A stretch of 64,000 nucleotides of DNA. It comes from Antedon mediterranea (taxonomy: Eukaryota > Echinodermata > Crinoidea > Comatulida > Antedonidae). The position numbers were made by a program, and so were the translations under genes. Positions 27,401 through 42,400 of this stretch are shown piece by piece. Position 1 is the first letter of the stretch, and each line of letters starts with the position of its first letter. Location of the stretch: positions 11,702,288-11,766,287 of the forward strand of contig NC_092676.1 in NCBI RefSeq assembly GCF_964355755.1. Direction: 5' to 3'. The notes under the pieces were generated by a model. It was given only the letters and a program-made list of their open reading frames with translations. It was not told the DNA's origin and searched no databases.

Positions 27401-30400
27401 ATACAGTGTCCCTTTGAAAGACGAAAAAAAAATCAGATAGTAGGAGTCATAGCCATTTCAGTTTTTTGTTTATTTTAAAACATACCACGCGTGTTTGAAG
27501 GTACAGTAGTTAAATTATACTGCAAATTAATAAAGATCAAATTAAATATACGTCATAAAGAATCAGAATATATTGTGGGGAATAGTATTATAAAATTACA
27601 TAGGGAGATTTGATGATAAGACATTTTTCGAGTGAAATCCCGATAGCTGAGTTTTATTGAGTAAGCTTGCAGGAATAACTGTAGGCTATCTTCCTGTGTC
27701 CCGTTAGGACCGAGATGTCTGCCCATGTTGCAAGCCGTAATGTCTTCTTTCTTGGGCCCACTCTGTTACGGCAGTTTCAAAAGATGATTAAATTAAATAA
27801 TGTATTAATAATTATTAGGATGGTATTCATTTGAAATCACTTTGAATAATAACCCCCCCTCCCCCAACCCAACTATCCAATAAACGTCCATCCACATATT
27901 TATAATAACACAATTATACTATTTGTAGTAGAATTCACCGCACTGTTATCTACAAAATTTACCAAGCATTTGTTATTCTTTTTTACCACTTTTCATATCT
28001 ACTGTATTAGAGGATTTCATTTGATTATAAATGTTACCATATTACTAAAACTAAAAAATTTAACATATATCCCTCGAATAAGTACCTCCCTCAAATGACC
28101 TCCGCCTCCCCAAAGGGCCCTACCAAACAATAAAAACTATACTTTAAAATGTTATTAATCATCTAAAACACTGTGAAACAAAGTAGTTTAGTTTTACGAA
28201 TGTCAAGCATTTTCAATAATGGTAACCGACAGAAAATGTATAAGGAGAACATTATCATTCCGAGAACCATCGTCTACACTTCCTAGAGGGGGAGCGAGCG
28301 AAGCGAGCTCACCCTCTAGTAGGAATAATTTTGATAAATACGAGAATGAAAAAACTTTATTTTGCATTTAATTGTTTAGTTGATGGAAAACAATTATTTT
28401 TAATTTTGAAATAATTGTGTCCAGGTTTTTATACATTTTGATATCTAATTTAATATAAGAGATAAAGAAAGACTCCGAAAAAAAATCTGACCTTGTAAAC
28501 AGGTCAGTTGAGGTCAAAATTCAGGACAGGTCTCCACTTTACTCCAACTAGTAATGTTTTATCACAATTTACAAGATAGTTCATACACTATCTCCAAAAA
28601 TGTAATTGTTTACCTACAGTGTTACTTTAGCAACTGTTTCTATGTGTAACTAAGGAAAGCAATTTTAAAAATTAAAAATATGGCGGTTTTATGAATACAA
28701 ACAATTGATTAAATTTGCACTTCTACTTTTTTTCAAGTTTACTTCTACTGCATCCTAATAATCACAGATAAAGTGATGACACACTTGACCTTGTAAAAGG
28801 GTCATATGAGGTCAAATGAGGTCAACATTTTGCCATAGTAACTGTTTCTAGTGGGAACTAAGGAAAATATTTAAAAAAATAAGGGTTTTCATCAATACAA
28901 ATAATTTAGTGCTTAGTCACAAAAAAGTCTTTGCAAATCTAAATAAAGGTAAAAAATTGAACTTTAGTGCTATTAAACCTGTTTCTATACATAACTAAAA
29001 AAGTTCTTGGCAAATCTGAATAAAGGTAAAAAATTGAACTTTAGTGTTATTAAACCTGTTTCTATATATAACTAAAAAAATATTTTTTGGCAAATCTGAA
29101 TAAAGGTAAAAAATTGAACTTTACTGCTATTAAACCTGTTTCTATACATAACTAAGGATAATTTAAAAAAATATAAAGTATGGGATTTTCATGGAAAAAA
29201 ATTATTGATTAAATTTTACATATTGCGGTCAAGTGAAATTTTACCTATAGTGTATTGTAGCAACTGTTTCTATGCGTAACTAAGTACAATTTTTTTTAAA
29301 TACGGGGTTTCAACAAAAAAATTGATTACATAATTTACACATTACTAATATAATAATAATAATTCACACATTTTTTCCCAAATTTACCTTTACTGAATCC
29401 CAATAATCACAAACTATGTCAAAATGTATTATTCTATGCGTAATTAATGATAAAATAAAAATAATCACAGAAGAAAGTCCTTCAGAATATCTCAATTGTA
29501 CCTATTATGTTACCATAGATCTCGTAGAAATAATATAGTGATATGGGAAGTACCCAAAGAAAGTGAAGGAGATGATTGTAAGCAGTTTATTAGCGATTTT
29601 ATTTAAAATGAATTAAGAAAAAAAAGATCGAGACAAATATTAAAATTGAACGGGCACATCGTAGCCCAATGGGTAAGCTCTCAAGGGTGAGCATTGATAG
29701 TGGCAGAAGGCCTAGGCAAGTTCATACAACAGGAAGAGAGTACTGCGCAGTGATCAACTTTGTAAAAATGGAAAATTTGCGACGGGTTTGTGGACAGTCC
29801 CTGTGCGCCTATTAATAGAGAGTTTACGAAACACGACGGGAGCTCAGACAACGAGTGATTGGCAGTGATAGCCACGCCCACTGGCGACACTGCGCCTGCG
29901 TAAGTAATTTCACCAGTTGTCGTCTGGTAAAAGACAACAGCAGAATTGCTGTTTTGCTGTTCACAGTGCACGAATAAAAAACACAAACAATGACTTCTCA
30001 ATTAGCTGCCCAAAGTATGTATATTGGTTATGTTTATATTTAAAATGATCATCAATAAAATAATGGGATCCTAAATAATGTTTGCATCGATTTCTGATTT
30101 ATGACCTAATTTAATAATAGATAAAATTATCACTTAAAATAAAGTGCCATTTGCTGCCTAAAAGTAGGCTAGGCCTAGGCCTATGCCTAAGCCTAGAAAG
30201 AATAGGCCGCAGGTAGGCGCACCTAGGCTAGGCCTAGTAGCTATTACTATCTAGGCCTAGGCTACTAGGCCTAACTAAACTACGGCCTATTCTATGCCTA
30301 GTCCTCCTACATATACTAAGTCACTAACTAGGCCTAGCTAGGCTGGGAAGGCCCTCTATTTTTTAACCTCCTATTCATAATGCCATGCTCGTAGGTAGGC

Positions 30401-33400
30401 CTAGGCCCCTAGCTAGTGGGCTAGGCTAGGCCTAATTGTTTTTTTTTAATATAGGTAGGCCTAGCCTAGGCCTATATATTATTGTGGCAATACAAGTTGA
30501 ATATATATGTTTAGCCTGGCAAGCATTAGACTAGCCTCTAAGGGTAGGCTAGGCCACCTAGGTTCTAGGCCTAGTGGCCCTAGCTAGGCTAGGCCTAGGC
30601 CTAGTAGTAGTACTAGCTATATGCTAGTAGGCCCAAGCAAGACACACAAATTTAGCTTTTGGCACAACCCATCCTACTTCTACTCTACTTCTAGAGACTA
30701 GCTAGGTAATACCAGTCAATTTTCATCCAGACCTGTCTACATTGGTTATACCTATACTTGGTTTGAGGCCTAGCCTACTATAATATACTGAGCTATAACA
30801 ACATCAATGACAGAATACTTTTATTCTGTAGTGTTATTGATTGATATTACATACATTTTTTATCCTATTTTAGCAAAAAAAATATCTCCAACTAATAAGT
30901 GGTCTCCAGAAACGGATGACCAGTTAGTGAAGGAAATGATTACATTGGATCCTTTACAGTACAGAGAAAGAACGCAGCAGCAACGCGGAAAAGTATGGAA
31001 AGACATTGCAGGCAATCTTTCACCATCTTTCGACTTTAACTTAGATGGAAGAAATGTAAGGGATAGATGGAATCTATTAAAGGACAAGTTGAAGGCAAAA
31101 TTGAATAATGAGATAAGAGGGTCTGGTATCGCTCCACCAGCATCAGAAACAGAAGCTGCAATAGAAGATTTGCTAAGTCAGGAGAAAGATGCCTTAAACA
31201 TAATAATAATATAAGATCAGAGAGTAGTGATGCAGCCGCAGCACGAGCTGCAGGCGAAGAGGTTCGGAAGCGCTCATTAGAGACATTTCAGACTAAATCA
31301 AGGTAAATTGATCTTGAAGACATATTTAATCCATTTTTGACATGTTTTTACTAAAAGTAAAGCAATACAAAGACAAAAATGTAGACAGAGATGATGTAAC
31401 TTGACTTGTAAACTTGATCTCATACTACAATATGTATGGTAAGCAGTACGTAGACAAAACCATTTCTATCTGTCTATATAATGTACATGATATCATGTTG
31501 TCTATTTTTTCCAAAACTAAGTATACCATTAATTATGAGCAGTCATAGTTTATTGTACATGAAAAAGAATTGCACAATATTATTATTTGGACATATATTT
31601 TTATTTTTATATATTAACAGAGAGGTAAATGCCAAAAAAAGCAGAGGAATAGTACCATGGAATTTTTAAAAGTGAAAATGGAGAGTGATGCTGCTGCTAA
31701 GAAGAAAGCTGAAGAGACGCAATCAAGTATGTTGTTGATGATGAAACAACAAATGGAATTAACTCGTCAACAGATACAAAATCAAAATGTACAAATGAAT
31801 AAACAAATGGAGCTCATGCTCCGTATAATTGAAAAAAAGTAATGCTCTACCTCTTAAACCTGTTTTTCTGTCAGTTTTTACAATGATTTAGTCTGAAATG
31901 AACCGCTTGTGCTCTATCACTCCATCCATCTTATATTAACTTAGCAAATCTTCTATGGTTGTTTCTGATGCTGGTGGACCAGACCCCCTTATCTCATTAT
32001 TGAATTTTGCCCTCAACTTTCCTTTAATATATTCCACCGATCCCTCACATTTGTTCCATCTAAGTTGATGTCAAAAGATGGTGAATTATTGCTTGCAATG
32101 TCTTTCCATACGTTTCCACGTTGCTGTGTTCTTTCTCTGTACTGGAAAGGATCCAGTATAATCATCTCCTTCACTAGCTGGTCATCCTTTTCTGGAGATT
32201 ACTTTGTACATTTAGTGCTTAGTAATATTTTTATTTACATTTCATCCAAAGACCATGAAGTATGGTCTTATGATATTTCTCATGACTCAATTAACCTTTT
32301 CTGTATCAGACCCTCATAGGTCATGAGGTTTAATAATAAAAGTGTATATATAAAGTAATTATAATTGTGCAATATCAACAACTTTTAAAGTTTTCTGTAG
32401 TAAACATTAATGTGCAATATAAAATGTAAACATTTGAGGTAATTTACAGTACTATAAATGCATTTTGTTATTGTTACAGTATGAAATATTCCTATACTTA
32501 ACTTAAATATATTTTAAACAAATTGCACATACTGTAAAACAATACGACGCACTCTCTCCTATCACAATGTCGGAACCTATTTCCTACCCCAAAATAAAAT
32601 CAAGAATAGCCTCGTCCACCCAAAAGATAAAATCGAGAAGATGGATACATGTGGAGTAATCTACGAAGTCACCTGCCGCAACTGTCCACAAGTTTACATT
32701 GGGGAAACAGGGAGGGCATTACAAACACGAATTAATGATCACAAAAAAGATGTTACAACAAACACGGGGGGAGTAATGACTAGGGCCTCCAGAACATCCA
32801 CATCTTCGATCATACACAAATCTGCCATTACAGAACATGTCATAAAACACAATCATGTACCGAACTGGGAGACTACCATCTTAACCAAAGAGCCTAAACG
32901 CAAAGACAGACAGATTAGAGAATCATTACATATAAGGAGAAATAAAGAGAAGACCATGAACCGGGACACTGGAGCCCACGAACTCTCGCATTTGTACAAT
33001 GATTTGATAGACACATCACCTGGCCGAGCCCCGCACAACCTCCAACCTACAACCGGAGGCGTACAACGTCATCAACAGATGACGTCAAGAATGACCAAGC
33101 TGCATTAACACTCCGCAGTCAGTTGAGAAGGATCTCTGATAGAGATCGAAACGTTCGAGTAAGTACTCCGTTAACTTGTGCTTTTACAAAAACGAAATTT
33201 GTCATCTATACAAAATCGAAGCTAAATGAAATTCTTTCAAGATGTAATACACTGTAATACACATTGTCAATAAAAGTGTATAAATAAGTAATTAGTAAAT
33301 TAATATGAAATATTAAAAAAAATGCAATAACAACTTTTAAAGTGAACAATATTATACTGTATACAAAACTTACTGAGTAATCTGAATGGATTACTGTATT

Positions 33401-36400
33401 AAAATTTAAAACTTATATTGCTTGTGTAACTTATCGGAAATATTCCTCAAGGGCAGGCGGATCGAGTTGAAAGGTTCTTGACGTAATATTGCCATAAAGA
33501 CAAGTGTGGGCATTTGACAACAGACAACAAACTACACAAATTTTCCCAATTGCACTCAGGCCTATTTCCAGTTTTCTACAATGCCATTCAACAGATACTT
33601 TAACCTGGCTCATAGATCTGTTGTAGTCAACTTGACTTGTGTTAAATTTCCTTTAAAAGGAGCCTGTAAATGAACACGAAGGGGTATGCATAGATACAAA
33701 GTGGATCTCCATTTCGACGTACGGCATTGCGTTCTAACTTGTGTAGTAGGTATGATTCCCTCAACATGAAGGCATCATGACGGGACATCCTTCGATGGGT
33801 CCAAACAGATTTTCTATAAGTCCATTGGTGTGACGACTGATTGAAATTTTAATGAGTGAACACGCTTATGACCATTATAAACTATTCTTTGATTTTCTCC
33901 ATTTATCTCTAGACAAGGTAAGTCTAGTTCGCTAGTATAAATGCCTACTTTCTAGCCTAGGCCCTAGGCTTAGGTAGGCCTACAAATAAATAATTAATTT
34001 AATTTTTGTTTTTAATTATCAAATTACACTACTTTTATTAGTAATGAACTTATTGACGTACATTCAATTGAATTTAGACCTACTATCAGCTATTTGCTTT
34101 CATACAATATAGGCTTTACTAGATTAGGCTTTACTTAGGCCCTACTAATGATTGGTTGGTGGTGACTTACCTGAAAAACACGTTGCATTCGTCGTTATTG
34201 TACGATGCAAGATTAAAATTATTGTAATCTTTGTACTGTACACTTATATTATTGCATTTATTAAAATCATACAAAAGTAAATACTCCTCAGGGTCAATTA
34301 TATCATCGTAAAGTGCGATATTTAATGCATCTTGTACGAACGCCATGATGATTGTTTACAAACATATCAAGCCGAGCGTGACGCGACGACGTCGTCCCAT
34401 CGCGTATCGTAAACGAACTTTTTAAAGTGGACGACAACCAGCTTTTCACGCATCAGCGCGCACTGGTAATCCGTCGTCGTCCCTCTTCGTCGTGTTTCGT
34501 AAACTCTCTAATGAAAACAGACGACGGTAATTTTAAGCGAGTTTCAGCTGATTCGAATAAATTAAATGGTATTGCAAGGCGGTTGAGAAGTTCAGACTTT
34601 CGCGGAAGTTTGTGTAGTTTTTTAATTCTGTGGTATTTGGTGAAGTTACCCTTTGTTATGTTATTTTTTTTTTAAATTATTTTTGTCACAAACTATTTAT
34701 TATGGTATATGATGTAACAGTTTGGTATATGGTCTGTTCTCAGATTCCTTAGGATTTGTCAGGAGTGGTTGATAAAATCTAATGGATGATAACTAAGATT
34801 AGTTTTTCTTTAAATGAACGAGACAGTTGATAGTGTTCTTAACTCTATAATATTTTTAATCAAACGTTATAATTTCTTGCACCAACAATTGACTTGTTTA
34901 GTTGTAAATATATAAGTAATATATAATCAAACAAGCAATCGGTATTTGGAAATCTGAAGAAGTACGATTGATTCGTTGCAAAACCAGGCCAAAGGAATAC
35001 GCAAGTACGAGATCAGCATATAGTCAGAAGGGGATCTAATTCAAAACGAGTAAGTGCTTTTGTTTATCTTAACAACAGCCTAAATCACCGTCACATTGTT
35101 TACGCTTCAATTAACATTGGCTCAACTTACCATTGTTCTCAAAACCGCTTGTTGCCATGGTTAAAAACGAAGCCAATAAAAACGTCAAACCCGTGTTCGT
35201 GAAGGATGACGTTATTAGAAAAAAAGGGTGAGGAATATTTAAAAGAAGAGAAAGAAAGATGTAATTAACTGTGATCATTTATCGGAGCTCAAAAAGCTAA
35301 ACATTTATTTTAATGATCGTACTGAACGTGTTAAAGCAATAATTACAAGATTTAGCATCAACGGCAAACACATTAACGTACAAGATATAAATCCATATCT
35401 CAATGAGGAAAACGGTGCTAGAATTCTAGTGAAAGAAAGCACTTTTTCTATTCAAAATTGGGATGTAAGATACTAAGCGACATCTAATTTATACAATTCA
35501 GGATAAAAGGAAAACTTTCCTGTTTTCTTAATGGACCCCGCGTGGTTTTTGTTGAATCTTTTAAAGGAAGCCTTCCACGATTTTCAAAAGTTAACAATTT
35601 TAATGCAAGATCCTTCCACAAATATCAACAGTTTGAACTTAAATGCTTTGAATATGGCCGCCATGATATAATTCACAATATGTCACAAATGCAACAAACT
35701 AGGTCATATTGCTACCAGTCCCAGTCATGCTATTACCGATGAACAAAGTGAAATTGGGATTGAAGATGATGTAGAAAATGTGGTGATTGTAACCAATGAC
35801 CAACCGTCTAAAAAAAAGAAAGCATCCCTGAATCTATTGAATTAGACGAAAGCGTTGCAAAAAAAAATACAGGACGCAATAGAAAGAGTTAAAACCATCC
35901 ATCAACTTGATAATACAATCCCAGGAAAAACAATGGCATACGACCTATAACATACTTCACTGTCACGGTGAATCCTGAAACAATTGTCGACGTAGCTGCC
36001 ACAGCCAAGCTCAATTTCGCTGCCTGGAAGAGAAAGAAGCAAACAGGGACCGGAGAAAAGAGTGTACAGAATTAAGAAAGAAAGGAAATCAGAGTTTGTA
36101 AGGTAAACTTGCTTCACTATTAAGTACAATCAAGTACAATAATCAACAAATGTTAACCTCAACTATTGTTTAATATCAGTTTTAAAAAAATGAATAGAAA
36201 ATCAAAAAATAATTCTCTACATTTACTTTCACTAAATGTTAGAGGTTTAAGAGAAATGTATAAGAAAAGAAAAGTGTTTAGGTGGTTAGAGGAACAAAAG
36301 ACTGATATTGCTTTTGTACAAGAAACATACTTTGTTTACTGTAGGCTAGGCCATAATGACATGCTCTGGAAAGATTGTATGTATCATAGTTTCTGTACCA

Positions 36401-39400
36401 CAAGAAGTAGAGGCGTTTCAATACTACTAAGGCCAGGTTTTGCTGCAAAAGATATAAAATGTAAATACATAGACGATGATGGTAGAACACCAATACTTAC
36501 CTTAAAAGTTATTGATAAAATGTTTAACCTAATTAATATTTATGCTTCAAATAACTGTAAAGAAAGAGCATTATTCTTCAAAAAACTTGATAATAAAATT
36601 GATAAAATATGTAACAAAAGAATAAAATATATCTTTATTGGATGTGACATGAACTGCGTGTTAGAAAGAAAATTAGATCCAAGAAACAGTGTCCATCAAT
36701 ATAATAATTCTACAATTACGTTAACAAAATGTATGAATAAACAAAAGCTAATAGATATATAGTATAGAGGCAAGTTAATAACACTAAAACTCAGTTTATG
36801 GAAATCTTTTAAACAAGGAATTCTATTCAGAATGGAATGTGATATAGTGTATAAAAGAGAGGAAAGCATGAAAAAATGGGAAAAAGTAAAAAATAATATT
36901 TTAGCAATGTCAAAATGTATAATTGTTAAACAATAACAGGCTAAAAACACGAGAAAATATTATTATGACACAATACTTAGTATTCTAGTATAGTTTCTAC
37001 CTTACTAGTTTTATTTACTGGTGCTATATGAGTTACAGTATATTTTATTTTGTGATGTTGTAATGGCAATTGTGAAAATATATTATGTGATGTATACTTT
37101 TATATAACTTGTGTCTATTTTTTTAAATGCTTTAACTTTATATATATGTAAAATACTAAAAATAAGAAAAACAAAAAAAACTTTAAGCTGCAGAGATAGT
37201 TTTCTACTGAAACAAAATTGATATAGATTATTGTAACAATTGTAAAGAATGAAATAAAAGTGAGTGAATCTCACAAAAGACAAAAAAAAAACTCAGTTTA
37301 CGTGGATACGTAAAAACACATACAGAAGACTAGACATTTGGGGTGTATCAAAAGCCCTTCATAGAAATGGAGAGGTACTGTCTACCGATATAAGACCTTC
37401 AATTTTCTCTGACCATCAAGCAATCTCTCTTAAATTATTAGATAATCAACCAAAGAGAGGGACAGGTATGTGGAAAATAAACAATAGTGTTCTCGACGAT
37501 AAAGTTTACGCTTTAAACATAAACATAACATAGAAAATACAAAATAAAATGATTAAAATCTTAGCCCAGACTTGTTGGGGTAGTATCTTAAAGTGAAAAT
37601 AAAGGAATAAGAAAAACATGTCAACAAAAGAATTCAATGACCTCACTAACTGTTTAGACATGCAAAGTAGACAAACAATTAAAACAAAAATAAACGACCT
37701 AGATAACATTATGTGCAATAAAAGTGGGCTGCCCCGACAAAAACATCTAAGACTGACATAATTCTACTCCCATAGTTCAAGAATTTGAAAACACATAGTA
37801 ACAGTAATAGCAGAGGGTGGTTTGCAGTCATTTTTTTTTAAAACAGTAACATTGATATTAAGGATGTCGTGTCCTAATCATTAACACTATTAGAAATGAA
37901 TTAAAAATATATATATTGGTCAAATATTGAGCAATGGACAAATATTTTTGTTAAATTGCGACTACAAAATTGCCTCTAAAGTGTTAGCCTCCAGAGATAG
38001 TAATTATATACCAAGTCTGGTCTAATAGTGACCAAAGTGGTTTTGTGAAGGGAAGAGTTATTGGAAAATCGGTTCGTGCCATATCAGATATAATGGACTA
38101 TACACAAATATTTTTAGACTTTGAAAAAGCCTTCGATTCGTTAGAATGGGAATTTTTCAGAACATTCTGAACATGAATTTTGGTTATATGTTTATTAATT
38201 ATGTCAAGGCTCTATACACAAACATTAGTAGTCAATTACTAACTAATTATTAATGATGGCATAACTTAAAATAATTTTAAAGTCAGCATAGGTGTGAGGC
38301 AAGGGGACTTCTTAAGCCCATATTGATTTATTTTGGAATGCTGGCATGTAAAAGTAGGAGTGATGGAAATATCAAAGGTATATCGGTGAAAGATAAGGAA
38401 GTTAAAATTATCCAATATGCTGATGATACATCATGTATTTTGGAAAAAAAATGGTCCGTGCACAATTTATTTAAACTAATTAATTTTGGTAATGCATCAG
38501 GGCTAGAAATGAATGCAAGTAAATCACAAGCAATGTGGATGGGATCATATAGATTTAGGAAAATAATTTTATTTAGAATGGCCACTTTCAATCAACCAAT
38601 AGCTTTAGGGGTGTTTTCTCATACAATAATTTTGCAGCTGAAAAAAGCAATTTTGAAGCTAAAATTAATCAGTTGAATTCTTAACATTCCAATTTAAAAT
38701 GGAATTAATATGAGTACATTGTCAAAATTCTAAAATGTATATTAATAAAATTATTATTACTAGAGGGTGAGCTCGCTTCGCTCGCTCCCCCTCTAGGAAG
38801 TGTAGACGATGGCTCTCGGAATGATAATGTTCTCCTTGTACGTTTTCTGTCGGTTACCATTATTGAAAATGCTTGGCATTCGTAAAACTAAACTACTTTG
38901 TTTCACAATGTTTTAGATGATTAATAACATTTTAAAGTATAGTTTTTATTATTTGGTAGGGCCCTTTGGGGAGGCGGAGTTCATTTGAGGGAGGTGCTTA
39001 TTCGAGGGATATATGTTAAATGTTTTAGTTTTAATAATATGGTAACATGGTAAAAAAGAATAACAAATGCTTGGTAAATTGTAGATAAAAGTGCGATGAA
39101 TTCTACTACAAATAGTATAATTGTGTTATTATAAATGTGGATGGACGTTTATTAGATAGTTGGGTTGAGTGGGGGGTGGGTGATTATTATTCAATGTTTT
39201 ATTGGAGAGGCGTTTATTCAAATAAATACCATCCTAATAATTATTAATGCATTATTTAATTTAAACATCTTTTGAAACTAACTGCCGTGACAGAGTGGGC
39301 CCAAGAAAGAAGACATTATGGCTTGCAACATGGGCAGACATCTCGGTCCTAATGGGACACAGGAAGATAGCCTACAGTTATTCCTGCCAGCTTACTTAAT

Positions 39401-42400
39401 AAAACTCAGCTATCGGGATTTCACTCGATTTTAAACAAAATGTCTTATCATCAAATCTCCCTATGTAATTTTATAATACTATTCCCCACAATATATTCCG
39501 ATTCTTTATGGCGTATATTTAATTTGATCTTTATTAATTTGCAGTATAATTTCTATTTTTTAACTACTGTACCTTCACACACGTGCGGTATCTATATATA
39601 AATTTACGTAAGGGCAAAATTCGATAAATCGCGCGTTATTTCTAGAATGTTTACTCGATGGTATATAAAGTTGGTTCGTACTTTCGGTACTGATTTTAAC
39701 CATCTGATGTAACCCTGTTTACTAATTAAATTGAGTTCGATAATTAGTTATTGACAATTAAAACGAATTTAGGTTCAACGATTTGCCCCAAATAGGGGTG
39801 TATTTCGATCGTGGTATACACTGTCTAATGGATATCCATCTTGAAAAATACCCACAGACAATAATACGAGGATGCTTCGCATTTTCCTATCTCCTCCTAC
39901 GATAATTGTTTTTAATGGCTGAAAACCGGTTGAACAGCTCGAGTACAGCATCATAATGTTGAAGACAGGCCGATTTTCTTAAAAAAATACTATTTTGATA
40001 GATTGAATATACGTTTATACAAATGTATTGATTTCCGATGAATGGAACATTCCAATCTTTGTTTCACAAGTGTCTATTCCATCAGGCGTTGTATAAAGGC
40101 AAGTACTGTATACTCAAAACAGAAATTCGATCCATTTTTTTTTTCAATCTGTGCTGCAGAGGTTGGATATAGATTTTTTTTAAACGGATAATGAGCTAGC
40201 GTTTTCAGTCGCCGCATATTTATGTACAAATCTTTATTATTGCAGTTAAACCACCCACATCATCACCATTCCCTCACTGGCATGAGTAGCGTTGTAAAGC
40301 CAGTAGAGGATAGGCCTTCAGTGCATCACGTGCCCTAACACAGAAAAACTTTGGTGGGTAGGGTAGGAACCAACTTAAGTATGAATTGGGTCTAAGAAAC
40401 AATTGAAAACCATTAGGCCTACTAATTAAGTTGAGTTAGATAATTTAATATTTATTGACGATTAAATCGAATTTATGATTTGCCCCGAATAGAGGTGGTT
40501 TTCACAAATTGTTTTACATTATATAAACATATACACGTCGTAGTGATGTATCGTTACAAGTACTGTACTTTCAATCGACTAGGACGGTGATAGTTTCAAC
40601 AAGTATTACATCGCAATGTTTTACTGTGTTTAGTGGTATATTATTTGTAAAACATGAAAACAATTAATATTTCGTTACTAAATGGATAAAGAATATATTT
40701 AAAAATTGTTCCTCTTTGCACCCATCCTCTTCCCCACCCCTCAACCCTAATGTTACATATGTGGCACATGCAAGCGAAATCGGACATAAGTCGAATTTGT
40801 AGATTTGTAGAAACAGCCAAAAACATTAAAAGGCTGAAAAATTACATTTTTTTATTTTTACAGAAAATGATAGCTGAAACAATATTTATTTACATTACCT
40901 TGGTGTTTTTCTATTTTGAGACAAATAAATAGATACATTTTAACATTTTGTGTAGTATGTTTGTTAAAAAGATGGTGTAAAATGTATGACTTTCATAAAC
41001 CTATCATGTTTTATGCTTAAAATGAAAGTGTTCCATTGAGTTGATTTTAATGAAATTTTGCATAATAAATAGAACAATAGTCAATTAAGGAAGGTGCGAA
41101 GTTTCATTGAAATAAAACAATTAGAATACCCTTTTGCTAAGGCGTAAACTTAGACGCCCTGTTTATTTTGTTGTTGTTGTAATTTCCTGTTACTTAACTT
41201 TAAAAGCATTTTTCTTAAAACACTGATTGTAACAACCAAAACTTTAGACTGAGATATCTCTGGAAGTAGACATGGTATCAAGATACTTTTTTTTAGCATT
41301 TTAAATCTTGGATTATGTAGTTTCAGTATTTGTGGAAATCTCAATTTTGAAAATTCCGACTTATGTCTGGTTTCCCTTGCATATAAAACACAAATTAAGT
41401 TTGTTTAAATTTGACTTAAACAATTGGTCTCATTTTGTGACAAGTTTCTCTTTCGGAAGTAATTCCCAGGGTGCTAATTTTAGTATTGTACATAAATCTC
41501 AGTGTCTATTTATTCGTTCCTGTAAGCAACATGTATTATTGTCCTGCGGTACGTACATTTGAAACCGCCAGTTTTTTAACGCTGAAATTATTATGTATTC
41601 GAGAACCATCTGTGGGCACGACGCGAGCGAAGCGAGCGTACCATCTACTGTTTTAAAATAAACAAAAAACTGAAATGGCTATGACTAATGGCCAACTTAA
41701 GCTCCAGTCCTACTATCTGATTTTTTTTTCGTCTTCCAAAGGGACACTGTATTGATTGATTGAAAGTGCCTGTTTCCAGTCACCTTTAGGGTCAAATCTA
41801 TTATTTTAACTGCTCCCTTGTGTATTAAAGAGAGAAAATAGATGAAACCAGGTTGTTGCAAGATGGACTTTTCGTAAACCCGGAAATTACTTTGACCGCG
41901 AAGAATTGAAATTGAGTTGAAAATCTACTGTTGAAATCATAAATGTTGTTAAAAAACTCTGTATAATATCTTCCTAAGATAGAAATATGGAACAATAGCG
42001 TCGAACACTAATGTTATCAAATCTACGTTTCGCGGTACATCTGAGATAGATAAGGTAGGTATCCAAGGCGGAGATTTGTACCGAAGTTTTTGCATTGTGC
42101 TCGCCTATGTCAGAATCTATATATAAATTTACGTAAGGGCAAAATTCGGTAAATCGCGCCTTACTTCTAGAATTTTTACTCGATGGTATGTAAAGTTGGT
42201 TCGTACTTTCGGTACTGATTTTAACCACCTGATGTAACCCTGTTTACTAATTAAATTAAGTTAGATAATTAGTTATTGACGATTAAAACGAATTTAGGTT
42301 CAACGATTTGCCCCAAATAGGGGTGTTTTCCGATCGTGGTATACACTGTCTAATGGATGTCCATCTTGAAAAATACCCGCCACAAAAATGCGAGGAGGCT

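Larger units (their letters stand above)
29817..34509. mobile_element. PIF/Harbinger DNA transposon, 4.69 kb, with 22-bp TIRs
   Basis: Terminal inverted repeats AGAGAGTTTACGAAAC.. at 29817-29838 and its complement at 34488-34509 match over 22 bp. AAT at 29814-29816 and 34510-34512 is a 3-bp target duplication. Inside are a Myb/SANT gene on the plus strand and HARBI1-like transposase pieces on the minus strand, the standard two-gene content of this superfamily. It also carries a Penelope fragment, an inverted Myb duplicate and a TAGGCC-rich tract. Confidence 0.85.

Noticed and set aside
28283-28319. CRISPR-like or regulatory palindrome around GCGAGCGAAGCGAGC
   Set aside because: It is the 3' terminal hairpin of the Helitron-like family, present once per element end; no spaced array.
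29681-30001. 106-codon minus-strand frame across the Harbinger left end
   Set aside because: It crosses the TIR/flank junction, so it is not an ancestral gene, and it has no recognisable domain.
30160-30640. Telomere-like or satellite DNA
   Set aside because: TAGGCC motifs are degenerate, interspersed and inside a transposon intron; not a regular array.
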